Assembly: GCA_007693585.1 (NCBI GenBank)
Contig: REDH01000084.1
Coordinates: 1-36,516, forward strand
Direction: 5' to 3'
DNA: 36,516 nucleotides
Source of the DNA: Deltaproteobacteria bacterium
GTDB taxonomy: Bacteria; Myxococcota_A; Bradymonadia; REDH01
The stretch's first letter is position 1. Every line of letters begins with the position of its first letter. The notes under the pieces were generated by a model. It saw only the letters and a list, made by a program, of their open reading frames with translations. It did no database searches and had not been told where the DNA came from. Below are positions 1 through 7,147 of this stretch, piece after piece. The position numbers and the translations under genes are program-made.

Positions 1-654
1 ACCTTGCTCGCCGAGTTCCCGCCGATCGAGCAGGCGCTCGAGGGCGCGGGCTTCTGTGGATCCACGAGCGCCGTCGGGATCTGGAAGACCCGACGGCGGA
101 CCTCCGCGTCGCTCGACATCGACGTCCAGGTGGACCTGCTGGTTCCGACGACCGTCAGCCCGGGCACCGGCCGACGCGCGGCGCGGCTCCCGGGACACGG
201 CGTCAACGCGGCCCGCAAGGTGGATGGGCTCGAGGGCGTGCTGGTCGACGTGGCCGAGCACGACATCGCCTCGCTCGAGCCCGCCGAGGATTCGCGGGTC
301 GTGCGTGCGAAGGTCGCGGGACCGGGCGCGCTCCTTGTGGCAAAGATGTTCAAGATCCACGAGCGGCGCGGCTCGACGCGCGCGAACGACAAGGACGCGC
401 TCGACGTGCTCCGCATTCTCCAGGGCATCTCGACCGAAGAGCTCGCTCTACGTCTCGGGTCGATCCTGGGGGACAGCCTCAGCGCGCGGACCGGTGCGCG
501 GGCGCTGGAGCTCTTTGCCGAGCTCTTCGGTAGTCGGGGCGGAAGAGGGGCTGTCATGGCCGCACGCGCGGCTCAGCCTGTGATGGACGCGGACCAGGTG
601 CGCCTCACCTGCGAGGCACTCGCTGGCGACCTGCTCGATGTAATCAAGCCATGA
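1..654 (+). CDS. Nucleotidyltransferase-fold protein, 5' end outside window
   Basis: The reading frame is open from the first base, so the gene probably begins upstream; the first in-window start candidate is TTG at 4. About 217 residues are visible. The early segment DIDVQVDLLVP and the later LLVAKMFKIHERR followed by KDALDVLRIL resemble AbiEii-like nucleotidyltransferases, where an Asp-x-Asp-type strand is followed by a helical region with a conserved Lys and a KD(A/L)xD segment. Family assignment is from pattern memory only. Such proteins occur as toxin-like or stand-alone nucleotidyltransferases; no clear antitoxin partner is visible. The stop codon overlaps the ATG of a 23-codon ORF (ATGA). 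It lies in a patch of gene fragments and an insertion sequence, which suggests accessory DNA. Confidence 0.5.
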   Translation, partial: TLLAEFPPIEQALEGAGFCGSTSAVGIWKTRRRTSASLDIDVQVDLLVPTTVSPGTGRRAARLPGHGVNAARKVDGLEGVLVDVAEHDIASLEPAEDSRVVRAKVAGPGALLVAKMFKIHERRGSTRANDKDALDVLRILQGISTEELALRLGSILGDSLSARTGARALELFAELFGSRGGRGAVMAARAAQPVMDADQVRLTCEALAGDLLDVIKP

Positions 655-722
655 CCGACCACGAAGACGATCACCACGCGGGTGAGCCGCGGACATTGAA
701 CGAGGCGCCATGGTGCCTGTAG
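651..722 (+). CDS. Very small ORF overlapping the upstream stop (23 aa)
   Basis: ATG at 651 overlaps the TGA of the upstream gene in an ATGA arrangement typical of translational coupling. The peptide is acidic and His-rich at the start (MTDHEDDHHAGEP) and ends at TAG 720-722. It may be the surviving N-terminus of a partner gene cut short by a nonsense change or rearrangement, or it may be chance. No function is recognisable. The bases from 723 to about 908 show no convincing coding signal. Confidence 0.2.
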   Translation: MTDHEDDHHAGEPRTLNEAPWCL

Positions 723-908
723 GTGCGTTTGCCGATCACCGAACACCAGATTCGGGATCGGGACACTGGACCGTGTAGCCGGCTTCCTCCGAGTTCCTCA
801 ACGAAGCTCCGGAGGTGGCGACACGCCCCCACAGCAGACGCATCCGACCGCGCTCAACCGATTCCTGCTCCTCTGCCCGTTCGCGCATCCAGGCTCGCGG
901 AGGTCCTG

Positions 909-1173
909 ACTTTGCAGCGGTGGCCGGTCGCTGACGCTGCGGGTCGCTCGTATGACGGATCAGTGGTGCGGATGGAAGAGCAGACACGGCCGGAGGGCAA
1001 GCTTGCGGTGACGTTCGAATACGACGTGAACGGCAACCGCCTGTCGCAGATGCTGACGATCGCGGGGGTCACGGAGACCACCACGTATACCAATGACGCG
1101 CTCGACCAGCTCCGGTCATTCTCGGTGCTGCCGGGGGCGGGCTCGGAGGCGGAGCCGCGTCACACGTGGTACG
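909..1173 (+). pseudogene. RHS/YD-repeat protein fragment
   Basis: This frame encodes a recognisable YD/RHS repeat unit, YDVNGNRLSQML followed by TTYTNDALDQLRS, the alternating beta-strand motif of RHS-repeat shell proteins. Upstream of about 909 the frame loses coding character and has no credible start. Downstream it runs directly into the left inverted repeat of the IS3 element at 1174, so both ends are missing. RHS proteins are normally more than a thousand residues long and form toxin-delivering cocoons; this remnant of under 90 residues cannot be functional. I see no RHS continuation beyond the right end of the element at 2437, so insertion was accompanied or followed by deletion. The 5' boundary is approximate. 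Confidence 0.6.
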
Positions 1174-1199
1174 TGGTCTTGCCTCGGTTTCGTAGACAC
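1174..1199 (+). repeat. Left terminal inverted repeat of the IS3 element
   Basis: The 26-bp left end begins TGGTCTTGCC and ends TTTCGTAGACAC. It pairs with 2412-2437 without gaps, with mismatches at positions 4, 5, 6, 8, 13 and 14. Confidence 0.8.
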
Positions 1200-1237
1200 C
1201 TGAGATGAGTCGCGGAGCGACTTCAAGGAGGCGTCCG

Positions 1238-1534
1238 ATGAAGAGAAGAAGGCGTCGCTCATTCAGTCCCGAGTACAAGACCGAGGTCGCCGCGCTGGTG
1301 CTGGACCAGGGGCGGACTGTGGGTGATGTCTCCCGGGAGCTGGATCTGACGGAGTCTGCAGGGCGCGGCTGGGTGGCTCAGGCACGGATAGACCGCGGAA
1401 GTGGTGTCCCGGACGCGTTGACGACGGAGGAGCGTGAAGAGCTGCGCCATCTTCGGCGAGAGAACCGGCAGCTTCGACAGGAGCCTGAAATCCTGAACAA
1501 AGCCGCGGCCTTCTTCGCGAAGGAAAGCAGGTGA
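1238..1534 (+). CDS. IS3-family transposase OrfA (helix-turn-helix)
   Basis: A 98-residue protein that binds the element's ends through an N-terminal helix-turn-helix (about residues 8-50: FSPEYKTEVAALVL, then TVGDVSRELDL). It ends with the heptad-rich segment LRRENRQLRQEPEILNKAAA, which forms the leucine zipper in this family. I chose the ATG at 1238 over the in-frame ATG at 1205 because AAGGAGG sits 6 bases upstream. The stop overlaps the start of OrfB (GTGA at 1531-1534). A proline within the zipper (QEPEIL) is unusual for the family and could weaken oligomerisation. Confidence 0.87.
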   Translation: MKRRRRRSFSPEYKTEVAALVLDQGRTVGDVSRELDLTESAGRGWVAQARIDRGSGVPDALTTEEREELRHLRRENRQLRQEPEILNKAAAFFAKESR

Positions 1535-2406
1535 AGTTCGCCTGGATCCACGTGGAGAAGGCCCTGTTTCCGGTGGGAGCGCTGTGCAGTGCCGTGGGGG
1601 TGTCCCGTCCTGGCTACTACGCATGGCGGGCACGTGCGCCTTCGGCGCGCTTGCAGGAAGATGCGCAGCTCTGTCTGCAGATCACGGCGGTCTTCCGGCG
1701 AAGTCGGGGTACCTATGGGGTTCCGCGCATCCACGCCGAGTTGCAGGAGATGGGCATACGGACGAGCCGCCGCCGGATCGCCCGAATCATGCTCGAGGCT
1801 GGCCTCACCGCGTCAGACCGCCCTCGCAGACCCCGTGGGCGGCCCTCTCGACAGAACCCTCTCGCCGAGAGTCTGATCCAGCGCGACTTCACGGCAGATG
1901 CACCGAACTGCGTCTGGACCGGTGACATCACCTGCATCTCCACCGCAGAAGGCTTCCTCTTTCTGGCCGTTCTCCTGGATGTCTTCAGTCGCCGCGTGGT
2001 GGGTTGGGCAGCGGCACCTCACCAGCGTTCGGAGCTCGTGCTCGACGCCCTCGCCGGTGCGCTGGCGCATCGTCAACCGCAACCAGGCGCTGTTCATCAC
2101 TCCGATCAGGGCTCTCAGTACGGCGCCTACCGTTACCAGCGAGCGCTGAGGGATGCGGGGTTCCGATGCAGCATGAGCCGGCGGGGAAACTGCCTCGACA
2201 ACGCCGTCACAGAGTCCTTCTTCGCCGCCCTCAAGCGCGAACTCATCGACCGAAAGCGCTGGCTGCATCAGGACGAAGCCCATGCCGCCATCAAGGACTA
2301 CATCGAACGATTCTACAACCCGATCCGGAGGCACTCAGCACTCGGGAACATCAGCCCCATCGAGTTCGAACGCCGTCATCGACATCAGGAGGCGAAGGCG
2401 GCATAA
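1531..2406 (+). CDS. IS3-family transposase OrfB (DDE integrase core)
   Basis: A 291-residue catalytic subunit. An HTH_21-type region (about residues 40-105, RGTYGVPRIHAEL) precedes an rve integrase core. All three acidic residues are visible: Asp in WTGDITCI, Asp in HHSDQGSQY and Glu in VTESFFAALKRE. It starts with GTG at 1531, overlapping the OrfA stop. In IS3 elements an OrfAB fusion is usually made by -1 frameshifting, but I see no canonical A-rich slippery heptamer here, so coupled initiation at the GTGA overlap is an alternative. The frame is intact to the TAA, so the element may still be active. Confidence 0.9.
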   Translation: MKFAWIHVEKALFPVGALCSAVGVSRPGYYAWRARAPSARLQEDAQLCLQITAVFRRSRGTYGVPRIHAELQEMGIRTSRRRIARIMLEAGLTASDRPRRPRGRPSRQNPLAESLIQRDFTADAPNCVWTGDITCISTAEGFLFLAVLLDVFSRRVVGWAAAPHQRSELVLDALAGALAHRQPQPGAVHHSDQGSQYGAYRYQRALRDAGFRCSMSRRGNCLDNAVTESFFAALKRELIDRKRWLHQDEAHAAIKDYIERFYNPIRRHSALGNISPIEFERRHRHQEAKAA

Positions 2407-2411
2407 CCAAA

Positions 2412-2437
2412 GTGTCTACGAAAGTGAGGTAGTCCCA
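2412..2437 (-). repeat. Right terminal inverted repeat of the IS3 element
   Basis: Read on the minus strand, the right end begins TGGGACTACCTC and ends TTTCGTAGACAC. It is the partner of 1174-1199. Confidence 0.8.
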
Positions 2438-2498
2438 GATAGATCTCCTCGGCCGGAAGCAACGTCTCCAGTATCTCGCGCACCTCGGAACCGACCAT
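2438..2498 (-). pseudogene. Truncated ORF start abutting the IS3 right end
   Basis: On the minus strand an ATG at 2498 is preceded at a short distance by GGAGG and opens a frame reading MVGSEVREILETLLPAEEIY before it runs into the IS3 right end. The amphipathic LETLLPAEEI style recalls the N-termini of IS4-type transposases, but 20 residues are too few to assign. It is best read as a 5' gene fragment cut by the insertion or by a flanking deletion. The remaining stretch up to 2744 shows no other gene. Confidence 0.25.
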
Positions 2499-2744
2499 CT
2501 GAACCTCCGTCGTTCAGTCCGAAAACCGATGACGGTAGATCACGGAGCCGATCCCGCGACAAGCCCGGAAGTGGCACTTCAGGCCTTGGGTGGACGGCCA
2601 TGGGTGACGGGGGAGCGTCCCGGGGACGGGCGGGGCCCTTGACGGTTGCGCGGGGCCATGGTCCCGTGGAGGGGACGCCCGCCCGGTCATCCTCGGCGGT
2701 TTCGGGGTTCCCCGGGGCTGCCCCCATCCTTCGTGGAGGACGCG

Positions 2745-3272
2745 ATGCTCGCCCTTGTCCCGAATCGTCGCTCGCTGCTGCTGCCGCTGCTGGCGGTGGT
2801 GTTCCTGTGGTCGTGCGACGAGTTTCTCGACGACGGCGAGGCCACGGGGGTCCTGTCGCTGCCGCCGTTGTGCGACGCGGCGGAGGTGGTGTGCCCGGGG
2901 GACTACTACATCGGGCAGTGTCCCGAGTGGCGGGGCACGAGCTGTCCGCAGTACCATCCGACGGGGCAGATCCGGAACTGCACGCGCATCACGGGCGAGC
3001 TGGTGATTCACGGTCACCGGGATGCGCGGGTCTATCTGCCGAACCTGCGCGAGGTGGACGAGGACTTCTACGTGTTCGAGAACGGTTCGCTGTCGAGCCT
3101 GGACCTGCCGTGTCTGACGCGGGTGGGGGACTGGTTCTGGGTGAAGGACAACCCGGGCCTGTCGGCGTGCGACGTGCAGGATCTGCGGGACGGGCTGGAG
3201 CGCAATCCGAGCCGGACGTGCATGGACGGCAACGACGGGGCGGTGTGCAGCCAGAGCGCGTCGGGCTGCTGA
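2745..3272 (+). CDS. Small lipoprotein with receptor-L/leucine-rich-like beta-solenoid
   Basis: A 175-residue predicted lipoprotein. The start at 2745 is chosen because GGAGGA ends 4 bases upstream and it gives a classic signal: MLALVPNRRS, a hydrophobic stretch, then lipobox LWSC with Cys24. Residues 85-160 show spaced I/L-G-x-L-x-I and LPNL/LPCL patterns (ITGELVIHG, LPNLREVDEDFYVFENG, LDLPCLTRV, WVKDNPGLS), as in receptor-L-domain-like beta-helices. At least six other Cys in the mature part suggest disulfides outside the cytoplasm. It stands alone. Asp follows the lipidated Cys, a position that favours inner-membrane retention in enterobacteria; whether that rule holds here is unknown. Substrate or partner unknown. 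Confidence 0.7.
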   Translation: MLALVPNRRSLLLPLLAVVFLWSCDEFLDDGEATGVLSLPPLCDAAEVVCPGDYYIGQCPEWRGTSCPQYHPTGQIRNCTRITGELVIHGHRDARVYLPNLREVDEDFYVFENGSLSSLDLPCLTRVGDWFWVKDNPGLSACDVQDLRDGLERNPSRTCMDGNDGAVCSQSASGC

Positions 3273-3644
3273 GCTGCCGCGGCGGGGAGGGGTGCGGACC
3301 GATGCGTGGTTCCCGGTGCGAGCCTCGCGGCGGGGGCGTGCTCCAGGGGCTGTCACAAGGGAGCCACGGAACCCCGCCCGACGGTGGAATCAACGCCGTG
3401 GACCACGACGATTCAGGCAGTTGCAGCCAATCCGACCCGCCGAACAGTGCCATGCCGGCTTGAACCCCGGACTGTGCGATCACCCTGGGTGTGCTCCGGG
3501 GAGCGCTTCGGTCGGGATTGCGCGGTCGGGGTGGGGGACACAGGTGCGGGGCGCGCCCGGGAGAGTCCTGTCGGGCGTCGGGGACGGGATCCGGGGTTCG
3601 CGGACGGTCCCTGTCGATGTCAACCGCAGCCACGGAGACGCAGC
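3273..3644 (+). other. Intergenic region, no gene recognised
   Basis: Between the lipoprotein and the dehydrogenase. Several frames are open because of high GC, but none has plausible composition or a start with a Shine-Dalgarno sequence except the dehydrogenase start at its end. No clear promoter or terminator was identified. Confidence 0.5.
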
Positions 3645-4412
3645 ATGAAGATCGCAGGGAACGTCGCACTCATCACCGGTGGGGCCTCGGGCCTCGGGGC
3701 GGCCACGGCGCGGGTGCTTGTGGAGTCGGGGGCGAAGGTCGTGCTCGTGGACACGAACGAGGAGGCTGGGCAGTCGTTCGCGGCGGAGCTCGGCGAGGGT
3801 CGGGCGCGGTTCGTGAAGACGGATGTGTCGAGCGCCACGGAGGTCGAGGCGGCGGTGAAGGCGGCCGGGGAGATGGGTCCGCTGCGCATCGCGGTGAACT
3901 GCGCGGGCGTGGGCTGGGCGGCGCGCACGCTGAAGCGGGACGGGACGCCCCATGATTTCGACCTGTTTCGGAAGATCATCGAGATCAACCTGTTCGGGAC
4001 GTTCAACGTGCTTCGGCTGGCGGCGAGCGCGATGAGCGCGCTGGAGCCGGTGGACGGGGAGCGGGGGGTGATCGTGAACACGGCGTCGGTGGCGGCGTTC
4101 GACGGGCAGATCGGCCAGGCGGCGTATTCGGCGTCGAAGGGGGGCGTGGTCGGGATGACGCTTCCGGTGGCGCGGGACCTGGCGAAGTCGCTGATCCGGG
4201 TGATGACCATCGCGCCCGGGACGTTCGACACGCCGATGCTGCAGGGCCTGCCGGAGGAGGTGCGCACGGCGCTGGCGGCGGGCATTCCCAACCCGTCGCG
4301 GCTCGGGGACCCGGCGGAGTACGGGGCGCTGGTGAAGCACATCGCGGAGAACGCGTACCTGAACGGCGAGGTGATCCGCATCGACGGCGCGCTGCGAATG
4401 CCGCCGAAGTAG
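3645..4412 (+). CDS. Short-chain dehydrogenase, HSD17B10-like (3-hydroxyacyl-CoA dehydrogenase type 2)
   Basis: A 255-residue classical SDR that oxidises or reduces a hydroxyl/keto group with NAD(H). Visible features are the cofactor loop TGGASGLG (11-18), Asp34-type acidic residue after VLVD (NAD preference), NCAGV (85-89), Asn115 in INLFG, Ser148 in NTASVAAF and the YSASK pair Tyr161/Lys165, so the Asn-Ser-Tyr-Lys tetrad is complete. The segments [16 protein letters not shown] and [10 protein letters not shown] are characteristic of the HSD17B10/type II 3-hydroxyacyl-CoA dehydrogenase branch, which acts in fatty-acid or branched-chain beta-oxidation. ATG 3645 has GGAG about 7 bases upstream; the longer in-frame extension upstream lacks coding character. 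No operon partner. Confidence 0.85.
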   Translation: MKIAGNVALITGGASGLGAATARVLVESGAKVVLVDTNEEAGQSFAAELGEGRARFVKTDVSSATEVEAAVKAAGEMGPLRIAVNCAGVGWAARTLKRDGTPHDFDLFRKIIEINLFGTFNVLRLAASAMSALEPVDGERGVIVNTASVAAFDGQIGQAAYSASKGGVVGMTLPVARDLAKSLIRVMTIAPGTFDTPMLQGLPEEVRTALAAGIPNPSRLGDPAEYGALVKHIAENAYLNGEVIRIDGALRMPPK

Positions 4413-4767
4413 GGGTGCGGGGCGCGGCGGTTCTGGGGGCCGGGGCGCTGTGTCGGCGCTCGCGCTGGCGGTCTCCATTGCGGAGCGCCTGGGGCGTCCT
4501 CGGGCGTCCTGAGGGGCGGGGCTCCGGGTACGGTGTGGGCCACGGGGTGGACCTCGGTCTGCGGGGCTGGCGACTCCGGTGTCTGCGTACGTCTTGTTGA
4601 CGCGTCGCGTCATCATCTGGAGTGCCGGTGCGGTGGGCGTGATTGACAGTCGGGGCGGGGATGCGCGACACGTGGGGGGACGGGCTGCATCGCAGTCGTC
4701 GGGTTCGCGGGTCTCGCGTGGAGGCCACCCGGCGCCGGCACCCGTCGGGGGAACGGCGCACGGGACC
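4413..4767 (+). other. Intergenic region upstream of the GGDEF-EAL gene
   Basis: No convincing gene. An in-frame extension of the following gene is open back to 4579, but its residues look non-coding. A lone TTGACA at 4643-4648 lacks a -10 partner at the right distance. Presumably it contains the promoter of the downstream gene, which I cannot locate. Confidence 0.4.
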
Positions 4768-7023
4768 ATGGGCCGCGACGACGGGTACGACATGGGCAGA
4801 GAGCCAGCGCAGACCCGCACGCCGGATCCGGCGCGGCTGCAGCGGCTGCTGACATTGTTCGGCAACGAGGCGGTGCGTGACACGCTCTATGACGGGCTGA
4901 TGGTGGTTCACGCGACGGGGCTCGTGGAACCGCTCAATCGTGCGGCGGTCACGCTGCTCGAGTCGGCCACGGGGCGGCCGGTGCCGGCCTTCTCGCCCGA
5001 CACCTCGGCGCTTGACGTGGTGGACAGCGAGGGGCGTCCGATGCCGCCGCCGGAGCGCCCGGCGCAGCGCGCGGTCGTGCGGGGCGAGACGGTGCGTGGC
5101 GAGGTGTTCGGCCTGCGTCGGCCCGATCCCGAGACCGGTGAGCCGGTGGTGGTGCGGTGGTTGCGGGTCTCGGCGCTGCCGCTTCCGCGTGATCTGGCGC
5201 CGGAGGCTCCGGCAGCGTTGCTGTCGCTTGTGGACGTCACGCCTCGGGTGTCGGCGGAGCAGCGGCTGCGGCAGAGCGCGGCGGCGTTCGACAACACCAC
5301 CGAGGCGGTGGTCATCTCCGATGACCGGGGACGCATCGTGGCGGTCAACCCGGCCTTCACGTCGCTGACGGGGTACCCTGCGTCGGAGGTCATGGGTCTG
5401 GGTATGGATGACTTCCCCTGCACCATCGCGAACCGGGACGTGTTCGCGCAGATCGGGCGTGCGCTCGCCACGGATGGCCAGTGGCAGGGCGAGACGGTCG
5501 GTGTGCGGAAGGACGGGTCCGGATTCCCCGCCTGGATGACCGCGAGCGCGGTGCACTCTCCCGAGGGGCGACTGCTCAACGTGGTCACGGTCTTCAGCGA
5601 CATTTCGCCACTCAAGGAAGTGCAGGACCGCCTGGCCCATCAGGCGCACCACGACGATCTCACGGATCTGCCCAACCGGGTGCTCGCGCGCGAGCGGCTG
5701 CAGGAGGCCCTCACCCGCGCCACGCGTGACCGCTGCGGGGTGGCGGTGCTGTTCCTGGACCTCGACCGCTTCAAGGTCGTGAACGACAGCCTCGGCCACG
5801 TCACCGGGGACCACCTGCTGCAGGCCGTCGCCCGGCGGCTGCGCGAGGTGGTCGGCGATGCGCATCTCCTCGCCCGGATCGGCGGCGACGAGTTCCTCGT
5901 CATCGTGGACCCCGCCCCCGATCGCGCGGCCCTCGCGGCCCTCGCCGACCGCATCATCGCCGCCGTGGATCGGCCCTTCGATGTGCCCGACGCGGAGGAG
6001 ATCTACATCGGGGTCAGCGTCGGAATCACGCGCTTCCCCGGCGACGGCATCACCGCCGATGACCTCATCCGCAACGCGGACGCCGCGCTCTATGCGGCCA
6101 AGGACGCCGGGCGCGGGGCCCACCACTTCTACCGCGAGGACCTCACGCGCGCCGCCGCCCGCCGGCTCCGCCTCGAGCAGGACATGCGCCGCGCCCTGCG
6201 GGACGACGCCTTCCTCCTCGCCTTCCAGCCCATGGTGTCCATGGACGGGCAGCGCGTCGTCGGCATGGAGACCCTGCTGCGCTGGCGCGAGGACGACGAG
6301 GAGCGCGTGACCCCCGACGTCTTCATCCCGGTCGCCGAGGACACCGGGCTCATCCGGCCCCTGGGCGAGTGGGTCCTGCGGCACGCCCTGCAGGAGATGC
6401 GGCGCTGGATCGATGCGGGTATCGCGCCGAAGCGCATCGCGGTGAACGTGTCCGCCGCCCAGCTCCGCCGGCAGGATTTCGCCGTCCTCGTGCAGCGGCT
6501 CCTCGAGGAGAACGGCATCGCTCCGGGGCAGCTCGAACTGGAGCTCACCGAAGGCGCGCTCTTCGCCGACACCGACCGCATGCTCGACCTCCTTCACGAC
6601 CTCGATCGGCTCGGCGTGCGCGTCGCCGTCGACGACTTCGGCACCGGCTACTCCTCGCTGGCCTACCTCCAGCGGTTTCCCATCCACCGCCTCAAGATGG
6701 ACCGCTCGTTCGTCAGCGCGCTTCCCCACTGTCCGCAGGGGACCGCCATCGCCTCGGCCATCGTGAACCTCGGTCGGGCGCTCGATCTCGACATCCTCGC
6801 CGAGGGCGTGGAGCAGGACGCGCAGCTCGCCGCCCTTCAGGCACTGGGCTGCAACGCCTGGCAGGGCTTCCTGTGCGCGCCGGCCCTGATGCGGGAGGAG
6901 GCCTTCGCCTTTCTGGCGGCGTGCGCCCGCGGCGCACCACCGGCCACCTGGCCCGGCAACGGGGCGACCTCTCGGGATGCCCTGTCCAGCCTGGACCTCC
7001 CGGCCTCCCGGCCAAAGGCCTGA
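4768..7023 (+). CDS. PAS-PAS-GGDEF-EAL cyclic-di-GMP protein (composite)
   Basis: A 751-residue cytoplasmic signalling protein with no membrane segment. Two PAS-like sensor regions (about 35-155 and 165-285) precede a diguanylate cyclase domain with an intact RIGGDEF (GGDEF at 372-376) and a phosphodiesterase domain. The EAL signature reads MET-L-L (Glu501 kept, Ala to Thr). Other EAL residues are present: Asn560, LELTE (591-595), DDFGTG (622-627), Lys643 and EGVE. The RxxD product-inhibition site before GGDEF is replaced by GDAH, so feedback control by c-di-GMP at the canonical I-site is unlikely. The start is uncertain: ATG 4768 or 4792, neither with a strong ribosome site. A GC-rich hairpin follows the stop directly. 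Confidence 0.88.
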   Translation: MGRDDGYDMGREPAQTRTPDPARLQRLLTLFGNEAVRDTLYDGLMVVHATGLVEPLNRAAVTLLESATGRPVPAFSPDTSALDVVDSEGRPMPPPERPAQRAVVRGETVRGEVFGLRRPDPETGEPVVVRWLRVSALPLPRDLAPEAPAALLSLVDVTPRVSAEQRLRQSAAAFDNTTEAVVISDDRGRIVAVNPAFTSLTGYPASEVMGLGMDDFPCTIANRDVFAQIGRALATDGQWQGETVGVRKDGSGFPAWMTASAVHSPEGRLLNVVTVFSDISPLKEVQDRLAHQAHHDDLTDLPNRVLARERLQEALTRATRDRCGVAVLFLDLDRFKVVNDSLGHVTGDHLLQAVARRLREVVGDAHLLARIGGDEFLVIVDPAPDRAALAALADRIIAAVDRPFDVPDAEEIYIGVSVGITRFPGDGITADDLIRNADAALYAAKDAGRGAHHFYREDLTRAAARRLRLEQDMRRALRDDAFLLAFQPMVSMDGQRVVGMETLLRWREDDEERVTPDVFIPVAEDTGLIRPLGEWVLRHALQEMRRWIDAGIAPKRIAVNVSAAQLRRQDFAVLVQRLLEENGIAPGQLELELTEGALFADTDRMLDLLHDLDRLGVRVAVDDFGTGYSSLAYLQRFPIHRLKMDRSFVSALPHCPQGTAIASAIVNLGRALDLDILAEGVEQDAQLAALQALGCNAWQGFLCAPALMREEAFAFLAACARGAPPATWPGNGATSRDALSSLDLPASRPKA

Positions 7024-7064
7024 GCGCTCCCCCGCCCGCAACGCCTCGGCGACCCCGGGAGCGC
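7024..7064 (+). terminator. GC-rich hairpin directly after the GGDEF-EAL stop
   Basis: Perfect 8-bp arms GCGCTCCC (7024-7031) and GGGAGCGC (7057-7064) begin one base after the TGA. There is no U-tract, so it is at best a weak or Rho-assisted terminator. It lies between convergent genes and could serve both strands. Confidence 0.4.
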
Positions 7065-7147
7065 CGCGTCGCCCTGCCCACCGGTGGTGAAGGCCCGAGC
7101 GCTACCGCGCGCGTCAGCCCTCCGGCGGCGCCACGCAGCCGCGTCGC

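Larger units (their letters stand above)
1174..2437 (+). mobile_element. IS3-family insertion sequence, 1264 bp, apparently complete
   Basis: The element has two overlapping transposase frames bounded by terminal inverted repeats that start with TGG and end with CCA. The 26-bp ends match at 20 positions, including a continuous 12-base core TTTCGTAGACAC. Size, OrfA/OrfB layout, TG...CA termini and the DDE catalytic domain are typical of the family. No 3-4 bp target duplication is evident: the bases before 1174 are TACG and those after 2437 are GATA. The flanks have probably recombined or decayed since insertion. Local base composition is less GC-rich than the surrounding core genes, consistent with recent arrival. 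Confidence 0.88.

Noticed and set aside
1169-2442. Target-site duplication around the IS3 element
   Set aside because: The 3-5 bases on each side do not match in any register tried.
4643-4648. Isolated TTGACA upstream of the GGDEF-EAL gene
   Set aside because: No TATAAT-like hexamer at 16-19 bases downstream.
4003-7041. Minus-strand open frame of about 1000 codons
   Set aside because: It lies antisense to the SDR 3' end and the whole GGDEF-EAL gene; composition (His/Arg/Gly/Pro-rich) is that of a GC-rich shadow frame, with no motif.
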